Shown here: in pieces, positions 18,045 through 27,287 of the stretch | Layout: every line of letters starts with the position of its first letter | How positions within the stretch are numbered: the first letter of the stretch is position 1 | Origin: Deltaproteobacteria bacterium | GTDB taxonomy: Bacteria; Myxococcota_A; UBA9160; UBA4427 | Reading direction: 5' to 3' | Assembly (NCBI GenBank): GCA_016713665.1 | Contig: JADJOR010000005.1 | Coordinates: 682,001-746,000 of the forward strand | DNA length: 64,000 nt | Program-made: the position numbers and the translations under genes | The notes under the pieces: model-generated | What the model saw: only the letters and a program-made list of their open reading frames with translations | Database searches by the model: none | What the model was told of the DNA's origin: nothing

Positions 18045-21000
18045 TCAGATCACGGGCGTCGTCCTCGCGCGCTCCCGGGCCTGCCATGAAATCATTCGCT
18101 TCCTCATCGCAGCGAACGCCAGGCCCACCGCGAGCATCGAGGCGATCGTGGGCTCCGGGACGGCGATCGGTCGGATGTACATCACGGCATAGGCGCTGTC
18201 GGCGAGCGCGCCGGCGCTGTCGCGGCAGTTGACCTCGACCGTGTCGCCGTTCCAGGAGGCGACCCCGCAGCGCGTGTCGCCGTCGGTTCCATAGGCCGAC
18301 ACCTGGACGTGGCCCCCGTCGAAACCCAGGCCCGCGAATCCGGAGAAGGTCATCGCGTAGGTTCCCGCTCCGCTTCGGGTCGCAGTCACGGATCCCCCGG
18401 ACGGGTGGAACGTGTAGAGCGCAAAGGGCGCATAGCTCGGCAAGGTGAGTTGGTTGGCCCAGGCGAAGGCGAGACCCTCGTCTGCGTGGCTGGGCCGGAC
18501 GTAGAGCACGCTGTATCGGCTGTCGGCGGGATTGCCGGCGGCGTCGAAGCAGCGCACGTTGACGTCATCGGGGCCCCAGTTTCCGACCTTGCAGCGGACA
18601 TTGTCGCTTCCGTAGGCCGTCACCTGGGCGTGTCCGCCGCCGTCGCCGAAATCGCCGGCATCGGGCCAACGCATCGTGTAGTTGCCCGTCGAAGCGCGCG
18701 TCGCGTCGATTCCAGAGGAGCCGTCCGGCGAGAAGGCGAATTCCGCAGCTGGCGCGTAGCTCGGATCGGTCGGATCGTTCGCCCAGGCAAAGAAGGTCGA
18801 CGTATTCTGGAAATCGGATTTGAGGTAGAGAAGCGTGAAGCGCTGATCCGAAGGAGATCCTGCCGCGTCGAAGCAGCGCACGAACACGCTCGCCTCCGAC
18901 CAGAACGCGACCTTGCAGTAGCCGGAGCCCGAACCGGACTGGGAGACCTGAACGTTTCCCCTCCCATTGATCGATTCGAAGCCGGGCAAGTCGACGGAAT
19001 AGTTTCCGATGGCAGTGCGCGTGATCAGGGTCGGGGCGGATGCGGCGGGGTTGAACGACCAGATCGAATTTGGCGTGTAGGACGCCGCGCTCTGCTGGTC
19101 GGCAAAGACGAACGCATACGTCTGGGTCCAGACCTTCGGTCCGCCGAGATCGACGAAAGCGGCGCCCACATATCCCGGTGTTTCGAGGATACACGAGGGA
19201 CAAGCGATGATCAGATCGTCGAATCCATCGGCGTTGACGTCTCCCGCGCTCGCGCCCGAAATGGTCCTGATGTCGGCGGATCGCTCGTTGCCATCGGCGA
19301 TTCCGGTCGGGCTACCCAGGAATATCAGATCGAAACCATTGCCGGACGCGGCGACGTCTCCGTATCCGTCGCCGTTGACGTCGGCGACTCCGTACACCGA
19401 CCATGGATTGAAGCCTCCGGTCGGACTCGAAAAGGTCAAGATCGTGTCGGCGGCGGAGGGGTCCCGGTCTCCGATTCCGAGCGGCCCTCCCAGAAAGATG
19501 GCACCGCCTCGAGGATCGCTGGGGGCGCCGTCGATCAGCCCGACGCTCAGGTCCGCATAGCCGTCCCCGTTCGTGTCGCCCGCTGGCGAGAAATCGAAGA
19601 AATCCAGGTCGTCCGACGAATCGGCCTGAAGGCGCGCATTCGCCGTCGACGGATTCCCGCTCGAGATTCCGGCTGCGCTGCCATGAAACACGAATCCGGC
19701 GCCCCGCTTCTCGAAGCCGGGCGCGCCGAACGTCACGTAGTTCCTGCTGCTGATGAGCAGATCCGAATATCCATCTCCATTGACGTCGCCTGCGTGCTGA
19801 GCGAAGAAGGATCGCAAGCCCGCCCGGGTCGATTGGATTTGCGCCGCCGCGGTCGATGGGTTGCCCGACGCAATGCCGGTCGGCCCGCCCATGAAGACGA
19901 ACGCGGCGCCCTCGTCGATCAGGTCGACGTCGTAACTGAGCGCGGAAACGACGACGTCGTCGTATCCATCGGCATTGTAATCGCCCGGGCCGCCCAAACT
20001 GAATACGCCCATGAAGGCTCCGGTTTGATCGGATTCGATTCGGGTCGCAGCGCCCGCGAAGGTTGCGCTCGGAATTCCCCCCGGACCGCCATGAAAGAGG
20101 AACGCGGCCCCTTCGTTGGTTTCGCCCGCATCGTAGTTCGGAACACCGATGATCACGTCGCCGAACCCGTCGCCGTTGACGTCACCAGCGGAGGTCGCAA
20201 TCAGAATTTCGCCCGCATTCGCTTGATCGGACTCGATTCGCGTCGCAGCCATCGATGCATCCGCGTCGGCCACTCCGGTCGGACCGCCATGAAAGATGAA
20301 CGCGGCGCCGCCGTCCGGCACGCCCGTGTCGTAGTCCCATGCGGACACGATGACGTCGTCATAGAAGTCGCCGTTGACGTCGCCCGCACTCAGGGCAACG
20401 GCGCCGAAACCAAGGGCGATGGGGAGCGACGGGGAGAACGGCTGGTCCGTGTAGAGCCCGGTCTCTAACCCGCCTCCGAGCAGCGGATCGATCACGATGG
20501 GATAGACCGCGTCGCGGTCGTCGACCTCGATGCGGATCCGATCGACGGCGGCGAGTCTCAGCTCGGATGGCAGCTCGCGCCCCGTCGCGTCCTTCGCCCA
20601 GAGCGCGCCATAGCGAAGGCGGCGGCCGGCCGGTGTCTCGAAGACCAATTCGTTCCCATCGACCTGGGCGATCGCTCCCGCAAGGGCGAGCTCGAGCTCG
20701 AGGGGAGCTTCGGTTCGGCGACGCCCTTCGCGGCGTTCGTCGGGCGGATTCGCGAGCGTGAAGCCCTGCTCGAGCCCCGCCGGTCCGTTCTCGTACCACT
20801 CGACCAGCCCATGGCCCCGATCGATCTCGACCCGCGAGCCCCGGCTCTCGACATTGCCGTCTGCGACGGCCGCAAGAGTTTCGCCGCGCCCGATGCCGAC
20901 GAGCGACAGCGAGACGAGCGCGTTCCCGTCCGCCGTCTCGCGATCGTGGACGCGGATGCCGGATGCGTCGAAGTAGGTGCGCAGGTTCTGGGCGCGGTTG

Positions 21001-21236
21001 GGGGCCTGGAGGCCAGCGGCGTTTCGGCTCGCGTGGTATTCGGATTCGGCGATGTGGCGCTGGGCGGCCGCGAGCCAGGACTCGGAATTCGCGGTCGGTC
21101 GTGGGGTCGAGGGTGAATTGGGGGGTTCGGCCTCACGCTGAGTCGCGGTATTCCATGCGATACTGATTGCAACCGCCATCGCAAGCGCGACCGCGAGCCG
21201 GTTCGGGACCGGGTACGGGCGGGACAGTAGATCCAT
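18045..21236 (-). CDS. FG-GAP beta-propeller surface protein with three-fold C-terminal module and PEP-CTERM-like tail
   Basis: A 1063-residue exported protein. The ATG at 21236 follows GAGGAGG by 8 bases; residues 11-27 are the signal helix. Residues to about 258 form an N-terminal module shared with the two neighbouring propeller proteins (LQAPNRAQNLRTYFDASGIR, VEWYENGPAGLEQGFTL, YPIVIDPLL). Seven FG-GAP/integrin-alpha repeats follow (DVNGDGYxD calcium loops). About 700-1020 holds three copies of a module of roughly 108 residues with FAWAN, HVQVTAYG and VRCFDAAGxPAD. The tail reads VPEP, a hydrophobic stretch and a basic cluster, then 12 extra residues. Likely a calcium-binding protein sorted by an exosortase; no exosortase gene is in the window. 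Confidence 0.88.
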   Translation of the reverse strand: MDLLSRPYPVPNRLAVALAMAVAISIAWNTATQREAEPPNSPSTPRPTANSESWLAAAQRHIAESEYHASRNAAGLQAPNRAQNLRTYFDASGIRVHDRETADGNALVSLSLVGIGRGETLAAVADGNVESRGSRVEIDRGHGLVEWYENGPAGLEQGFTLANPPDERREGRRRTEAPLELELALAGAIAQVDGNELVFETPAGRRLRYGALWAKDATGRELPSELRLAAVDRIRIEVDDRDAVYPIVIDPLLGGGLETGLYTDQPFSPSLPIALGFGAVALSAGDVNGDFYDDVIVSAWDYDTGVPDGGAAFIFHGGPTGVADADASMAATRIESDQANAGEILIATSAGDVNGDGFGDVIIGVPNYDAGETNEGAAFLFHGGPGGIPSATFAGAATRIESDQTGAFMGVFSLGGPGDYNADGYDDVVVSALSYDVDLIDEGAAFVFMGGPTGIASGNPSTAAAQIQSTRAGLRSFFAQHAGDVNGDGYSDLLISSRNYVTFGAPGFEKRGAGFVFHGSAAGISSGNPSTANARLQADSSDDLDFFDFSPAGDTNGDGYADLSVGLIDGAPSDPRGGAIFLGGPLGIGDRDPSAADTILTFSSPTGGFNPWSVYGVADVNGDGYGDVAASGNGFDLIFLGSPTGIADGNERSADIRTISGASAGDVNADGFDDLIIACPSCILETPGYVGAAFVDLGGPKVWTQTYAFVFADQQSAASYTPNSIWSFNPAASAPTLITRTAIGNYSVDLPGFESINGRGNVQVSQSGSGSGYCKVAFWSEASVFVRCFDAAGSPSDQRFTLLYLKSDFQNTSTFFAWANDPTDPSYAPAAEFAFSPDGSSGIDATRASTGNYTMRWPDAGDFGDGGGHAQVTAYGSDNVRCKVGNWGPDDVNVRCFDAAGNPADSRYSVLYVRPSHADEGLAFAWANQLTLPSYAPFALYTFHPSGGSVTATRSGAGTYAMTFSGFAGLGFDGGHVQVSAYGTDGDTRCGVASWNGDTVEVNCRDSAGALADSAYAVMYIRPIAVPEPTIASMLAVGLAFAAMRKRMISWQARERARTTPVI

Positions 21237-21307
21237 CGCGGAATCCTCCTCGGGTTCGTGGTTGCAGGATCTTCGAAAACGATCTCCCCGGTTCCGCAAA
21301 CACGCAG

Positions 21308-21329
21308 AGCTGAAGTTCTGCTGATGTTC
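21308..21329. promoter_or_regulatory. 22-bp element GTTC-N7-GTTC, copy 1
   Basis: Read on the plus strand it contains AGCTGAA, GTTC, seven bases, GTTC, an 11-bp direct repeat. It sits 72 bases upstream of the start of the 18045-21236 gene and overlaps the stop codon of the gene before it. It matches the copy at 32861 in 21 of 22 positions. Role unproven; it may mark a second promoter inside the cluster. Confidence 0.5.
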
Positions 21330-23115
21330 AGTGCGAGCCGGGCGAACGGCGCCGGCGCGCGAGGGCGAGCAGCAGCGGTGCGGCGGCCCCGAGCCCGAGC
21401 CCGGTCGAAGCCTCAGGGACGAAGCGCACCTCGAAGTTGTCGAACCGGGCCGGATTGAAGTTGGCGCCCGCGAAGCGGACCGAGCGGATCGCGTCGCCCT
21501 CGACACAGAAGAATTCCGTCGCGCCGTCGCTGGAGAACGCCTCGTCGACGAGCAGGCCGGCCGCGTCGAAGGCCTGCAGGACCCCCCGCCCGGCGGGCGA
21601 GACGGGCTGGACTTCGACACAGGCGCCGAGGGCGCGCTCCGCGAAACGGGCCTCGACCATGCCGCTCCCCGCCGCCGAGAAGGCGGCCGAGTCGGGCGGC
21701 GGGCAGACGCTCACGACGTTCGGCGCGGTGCCGAATCCCGAGGGCTGATCGTTGCTCGCCCAGGCCGTCGAAGCGCAGACGGACGGGCCGGTCGCACCGA
21801 ACAACACGCCCTGGTCGCGGTAGGCGAGCGCGAGGTCGCTCCCAGACGGGACCGGATCTCCGCCGGGCGTCTCCTCGTCGAAGTCGATGAAGACGCGCTC
21901 GCCGCATTCGCGATCGCCGGGCGCGCAGGCGAGGAATTGCGTGAGCGAGTACTGGGTCCCGGGAGTCGTCGCGTCGGATTCGAAGATCAGCGCGATGCGA
22001 TCGATGTCGGCGAGGCCGCTGCCGATGCCGAAGTCGACGAGCGGAATCGTGAGCTCGAAGGGGCCCGCTTGCGGCGCGAGCGAGAAGATCCGGGTCGAGT
22101 CGACGAGCGTCCCCGTGCGCAGGCCGACATAGAGATCGGTTGCCGCCGCGAGTGAGCCAAACCTCAGATGCAGGGCCGAATAGAGGCTGAGATCGAGATC
22201 GAGGGGAATCGTGTTGCCCGCCTGGTCGCGGCCGTAGTAGAGACTCAGGCGGTGGAAGAGGCCCGCGTCGCTCTGGACGCGCAGTGGCCCGCCGGCGACG
22301 ACGTCGAAGCGATTCGTCTTCGCCGTGGTCGTCGAATTGATCGATTCGAAGACGCTCTGCCGGAAGCCGCCGATCATCGTGCCGGGGTCGCGGTTCGAGG
22401 CCAGGCTCTGACCCGGAGCGGGTGGCGTCAGGACGACGCTGCGCGGGCCCGTCTCGAAGTCGTCGAGCGGGAGGGAGGTCGAGGCCGCGAGCGAAACGAT
22501 CTGCGTGCCGAAGACGAACTCGCCGGTGAAGGCATCGTTGGCGCCGGCATGGATGCGGAGCTTTGGCGGAAGGGGTACGTCGAGGTCGAGCAGGCCGAGA
22601 CCGCTCGGGCCGAAGATCGCGTCGGTTCCGGTCTGCTCGAAGACGAGGTTCGGGATCGCGGGATCGTCGGGCAGGCCCGCGAACGGGCTCGTCGCGCGAA
22701 CGAACGCCCGGGCCGGCATCGAGAAGGGCGTCCAGCCGACCTGCGCGACGCCGGCGCCGGCCGGGAGCTCCGTGAGCCCGGGCAGATCGATCAGCTCGAC
22801 GAAGGGCGGAATCGTCAGAATCTCCGCCTGGTCGATGAATTCGATCGTGGCCAGGAATGGATCGCAGACGAGCCAGCCCGACTGCTCGCCGCCGGCCGTC
22901 TCCGAGGCGTCGGCGAGCGAGGCGCAGTCGCCATCGCCGAGATCGGTGAAGCCGTCGCCGTCGTTGTCGAGCCCGTCGCCGCATTGCAGGGCCGGGACAC
23001 AGCCCGCCGAATCCGGCACGAGCAGCGGTTGTGCCGTCGCCGGGCCGGCAGCGAGCGAAGCGGCGAGCGCGGTCGACGCGACGAGGCAGGTTTTGAGGAA
23101 GACTCCTGGACTAAC
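21328..23115 (-). CDS. Secreted protein with PEP-CTERM-like tail, open in frame with the upstream gene
   Basis: About 590 residues with their own features. It opens with a signal-peptide-like stretch (FLKTCLVASTALAASLAAG to ATAQ), then a calcium-loop motif CGDGLDNDGDGFTD common in myxobacterial surface proteins, a beta-rich body, and a tail VPEASTGLGL, hydrophobic run, ARRRR. No start codon is in frame at the expected place: the frame is continuous with the FG-GAP gene upstream. An ATG with AGGAG lies at 23117 but in another frame. So either the two genes fused by loss of a stop, or a base is missing or extra near 23.1 kb. The 5' boundary given is only the junction. Function unknown. Confidence 0.7.
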   Translation of the reverse strand, partial: VSPGVFLKTCLVASTALAASLAAGPATAQPLLVPDSAGCVPALQCGDGLDNDGDGFTDLGDGDCASLADASETAGGEQSGWLVCDPFLATIEFIDQAEILTIPPFVELIDLPGLTELPAGAGVAQVGWTPFSMPARAFVRATSPFAGLPDDPAIPNLVFEQTGTDAIFGPSGLGLLDLDVPLPPKLRIHAGANDAFTGEFVFGTQIVSLAASTSLPLDDFETGPRSVVLTPPAPGQSLASNRDPGTMIGGFRQSVFESINSTTTAKTNRFDVVAGGPLRVQSDAGLFHRLSLYYGRDQAGNTIPLDLDLSLYSALHLRFGSLAAATDLYVGLRTGTLVDSTRIFSLAPQAGPFELTIPLVDFGIGSGLADIDRIALIFESDATTPGTQYSLTQFLACAPGDRECGERVFIDFDEETPGGDPVPSGSDLALAYRDQGVLFGATGPSVCASTAWASNDQPSGFGTAPNVVSVCPPPDSAAFSAAGSGMVEARFAERALGACVEVQPVSPAGRGVLQAFDAAGLLVDEAFSSDGATEFFCVEGDAIRSVRFAGANFNPARFDNFEVRFVPEASTGLGLGAAAPLLLALARRRRSPGSH

Positions 23116-26100
23116 ATCTCTCCTGGCTCGACGAAGAGATCGGGAGCGACGGATCCTCCCAGCCGACAGGGTCAATACGCCCGCGATGAGTCCCGCTCCG
23201 ATCCCCGGCTCGGGGACGACCCGGACACGTCCGTCGTCGGAGCCGCCGCCGATCCGCCGCCACGGACCGCCCCGCGGATTGGGCGGCGGTGTCGTTTCGC
23301 CGACGGCGACCACCGTCCACGGCGCATGGATCATGCGCGCGCGCCAGCGGTAGACCTGATCGGGCGGCAGACCCGAGACGACGTCCTCGAACCAGTCGTT
23401 CTGGAGAGGCAGCTCGCGCCAGCTCGGAGAACGGTGGAGGACGCAGCTCGCGTGTCGGAACGGAACGCCGGGCGGGCACGCCTCGACCTCGAGCTTCGCC
23501 ATCATCAGGATGCCGCTCGGATGGCGTTCGCCGCGGAGCTGGACGCGGAAGGAATCCGGTGCACCGGTCGTGCCTCCGGGCGCGATCGGGAGACCGGTTC
23601 CGTCGTCGCGGAGCTGACGCGGGCGGGCGGGGGCAGTCGTCCCGGGGCTGCCGAGGAAGACGAAGGCGGCTCCCTCGTCGGTCTGCCCCGCGTCGTAGAG
23701 GAATGCGCCGACGATCACGTCTCCGAAGCCGTCGCCGTTCACGTCGCCCGCCGAGGCAACGCTCGACCCCATTTGTGCATTGCTCTGATTCGACTCGAGC
23801 TGGGCGTGGGCGGTGGTCGGATCGCCGCTGGCGAGCCCTGCTGCGCTGCCGAGGAAGATGAACGCGGCCCCTTCGGAGGACTGACCGGCGCTGTACATGC
23901 GAGCTCCGACGATCACGTCTCCGAAGCCGTCGCCGTTGACGTCGCCGGCCGAGGCGACGCTCCGTCCAAACCATGCGTTCGCCTGCTCCGATTGAAGCCC
24001 GGCATGAGCACTGAACGGGTTTCCATCGGGGATTCCGGTTGCGCTGCCAAGGAACACCAACGCGATCCCCTCTCTCGACTCACCGGAGTCGAAGATGCCC
24101 GCACCGACGATCACGTCCCCGAAGCCGTCGCCGTTCACGTCTCCTGCGGAGGCAACGCTTTCTCCCAAGAAGGCCGACGCCTGGTTGGACTCGATTTGGG
24201 CGTGGGCTGTGGTCGGATCGCCGTCGGCGAGCCCCGCTGCGCTTCCGAGGAAGATGAACGCTGCCCCCTCGTCGGACTCTCCGGCGTCGTATTCGTCCGC
24301 ACCGATGATCACGTCCCCGAAGCGGTCGCCGTTGATGTCTCCTGCGGAGGCGACGCTCGACCCCAATCTCGCCAGGACCTGGTTGGATTGGTAAACGGCG
24401 TGGGCGGCGGCGGGATTGCCGTCGCTCAGTCCAGCCGCGCTACCGAGGAATACGAAGGCAGCCCCTTCGTTCGACTCTCCGGCGTCGTAGTTTTCGGCGC
24501 CGACGATCACGTCCCCGAAGCCGTCACCATTCACGTCTCCTGCGGAGGCGACGCTTTTCCCAAAGTCTGCGAACGGCTGGTCGGACTCAAGCTGGGCGTG
24601 GGCGCTGGTCGGATCGCCGTCGGCGAGCCCTGCTGCGCTGCCGAGGAAGATGAACGCTGCCCCCTCGTCGGACTGTCCGGCGTCGTATTCGGGGGCGCCG
24701 ACGATCACGTCCCCGAAGCCGTCGCCGTTGACATCCCCTGCCGATGCGACGCTCTGGCCGAACAGGGCGGTCACCTGGTTGGACTCGAGCTGGGCGTGGA
24801 CGCTACCCGGGCCGCCGTCGGGGAGTCCCGCCGCGCTGCCGAGGAACACGAAGGCTGCCCCCTCGTCGGTTTGCCCCGCGTCGTAGAAGAATGCGCCGAC
24901 GATCACGTCTCCGAAGCCGTCGCCGTTCACGTCCCCCGCCGAGGCAACGCTCCACCCCAGCCATGCTTCCGTCTGGTCAGACTCGATCCGCGCGTCTGCC
25001 CCCAACGCCGTCGCGTCTCGGACGCCCATCCCCCCGCCGAGAAACACGAACGCCTCGCCCTCATTCACCTGCGGACCATCGTAGAGCGCGACGCCGACCA
25101 GAATGTCGTCGAAGCCATCCCCGTTCACGTCGCCGGCCGAGGCGACGCTCGAGCCGACCTGCGCATTCGCCTGGCCGAGCGTCAGCGTTGCGTAGGGCGT
25201 GCTCGTCACGACGCCCGTCGGTCCGCCGAGCATCACCCATGCGGCCCCCTCGTCGATCTGTGTCCCGTCGAATCCGCGCGATCCGATCACGACGTCGCCG
25301 TAGCCGTCCCCGTTGACATCGCCCGCCGGAGCGACACTCGAGCCGAACAGGGCCCCCGATTGGCTCAGCGAAGAAAACCCGTCCGCGTTCGTCGGCGACG
25401 CGTCGGGCACCCCCGCCGCGCTGCCGTGCACGATCAGCACCATGCCGGCATCCGGCCCGGCGATGTCATTCACCGCGAAACCCACGATCACGTCGCTGTA
25501 GCCGTCGCCGTTGACATCGCCTGCCGACGCCACGGCCACGGCGCCTTCGAAGATCCCCTCCGCCTCGTTCGACTCGATCAGGGCGTCGCTCGTCGTCGGG
25601 CTCCGGTTGCCGATGCCCGTGAAGCTGCCATGAAAGACGAAAGCTGCGCCTTCGTTGGTCTGCCCGTTGTCGAAAGCACGAGCGCCGACGATCACGTCTG
25701 CGAATGTGTCCCCATTGACGTCCCCGGCCGATGCGACGAATCCGCCGAGGAAGGCGGAAGCCTGGTTGGATTCGATGCGCCCATCGGCATTGGCGGGATT
25801 TCCGTTTCCGATCCCCGATGGTCCGCCGTGGTAGAGGAACGCGGCGCCTTCGGCGTCCTGCCCGGCGTCGTACAGGGTCGCACCGACGATGACGTCCGAA
25901 TATCCATCTCCATTCACGTCTCCTGCCGAGGCAACGCCCGCTGATGGGATGGCCAGGCCCGCACCGAACAGCGCGCCCGCCTGATCCGACTCGAGGACGG
26001 CCGCCGCCGTCGACGGGTCCCCGTCACCGATGCCCGCGGGTCCACCGTGGAAGACGAACGCGGCGCCCTCGTTCACCTGACCCGAGTCATAGAGTGGCGC

Positions 26101-27231
26101 GCCGACGATCACGTCCGCATAGCCGTCCCCGTTGACATCGCCCGCGCCAGCCACGCAGGTTCCGAAGCGGGCGTCGGCCTGATTCGACTCGAGCAGAGCA
26201 TGGGCCGAGATCGGATTGCCGTCGGCCAGGCCAGCGGCGGTCCCCAGGAAGACGAAGGCAGCCCCTTCGTCGAGCTGCCCGTTGTCGAAGGACGGCGCAC
26301 CGACGATCACGTCCTCGAAGCCATCGCCGTCGACATCCCCCGCCGAGGCGACGCTCGTCCCGAAGAAGGCGTCGATCTGATTCGATTCCAGCTCGCTGTC
26401 GAAGGTCCCCGTCAGCAGCGGATCGACGACCACCGGATACTGGGCTTCCCGATCGTCGAAGACGATCCGATAGCCGCCGGGCCGCGCCTCGAAATGCGCC
26501 GCGAGCGAAACGCCGCGCGCATCGTCGACGCGCAGCCCCGAGAAGGCGAGCTTGCGCCCCGCTTCGCTTCGAAGGTCGATCCGGTCCGCACTCTTTGGGA
26601 CGACCGTGGCCCCCTCGACGTCGAGCTCGAGGACGACCTCGCCCTCGCCGCCCGGGCGGGTCTCGATCGTGAAGCCCTGCTCGAGACCAGCCGCCGAGTT
26701 CTGGTACCACTCGACGATCCCGGGGCGCACGATCTCGACGCGCGCACCCTCCGATCGCACCGTTCCCGGCGCGATCGGATCGAGCGCGGCGCCGCGCCCG
26801 ACCCGCAGTCCTTCGAGGGTCAGCAGGTGCTTCCCCTCGGCCGAGCTGCGCTCGACGACGCGAACGCCGGTCGGGCTGAAGTAGGTGCGCAGATCGTGTC
26901 GGCGGTTCGGCGCCTGAAGCGCGCCGCGCGCAAGGCTCGCTTCGTACTCCTTCGCCTCGACTGCACGCATGATGCCGTCGAAACGGGCGTCATCGGCGGA
27001 CGCCGGGCTCGACGCTTCCGAAGTCCTTGCATCTGCTTCGACGGGATCGATCGGCGCCGGCGCCGGTCGACAGGCCAGCAGCACGACGGCCGACAGGGCC
27101 GGGGCGATCCAGCGAGTCCAGCGCGGAGCCTGGAGCGGAGTCGAACGGCGTCGGGTCGATCCCGAGACGCGACGGGAATGATCGTTCGAGGACGAGAACG
27201 ACGAAGAAGAATGCGTTTCAGGCTGGGTCAT
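23116..27231 (-). CDS. FG-GAP beta-propeller lipoprotein-type surface protein with internal PEP-CTERM-like tail
   Basis: About 1370 residues before the junction. The ATG at 27231 has a GGAG about 10 bases upstream. A Ser-rich and basic N-terminus is followed by a hydrophobic segment and lipobox VVLLAC (Cys54). The shared N-terminal module follows (LQAPNRRHDLRTYF, VEWYQNSAAGLEQGF, YPVVVDPLL). About 280-1190 contains 14 FG-GAP units of about 66 residues with DVNGDGFGDVIVGA calcium loops, enough for two seven-bladed propellers. A short fibronectin-like region (YRWRARMIHAPW) leads to VVPEPGIGAGL, a hydrophobic run and a basic cluster. No stop codon follows; the frame continues into the next protein. 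Likely an anchored calcium-binding surface adhesin or matrix protein. Confidence 0.8.
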
Positions 27232-27287
27232 GGCAGGTTGCTCCGGCAGCGAATCGTCCTCGATGGGACGACTCGTTCGAGGGGCGA

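Noticed and set aside
21308..21329. SOS (LexA) box.
   Set aside because: The spacing fits the alphaproteobacterial LexA form, but the linked genes are surface proteins and no SOS gene is nearby; kept only as a regulatory element of unknown partner.
22168..25944. Very long plus-strand open frame antisense to the FG-GAP genes (also one at 27027-28961).
   Set aside because: It mirrors the repeated calcium-loop codons of the opposite strand, has repetitive Val/Ala/Arg content and no family features; high GC keeps antisense frames open.
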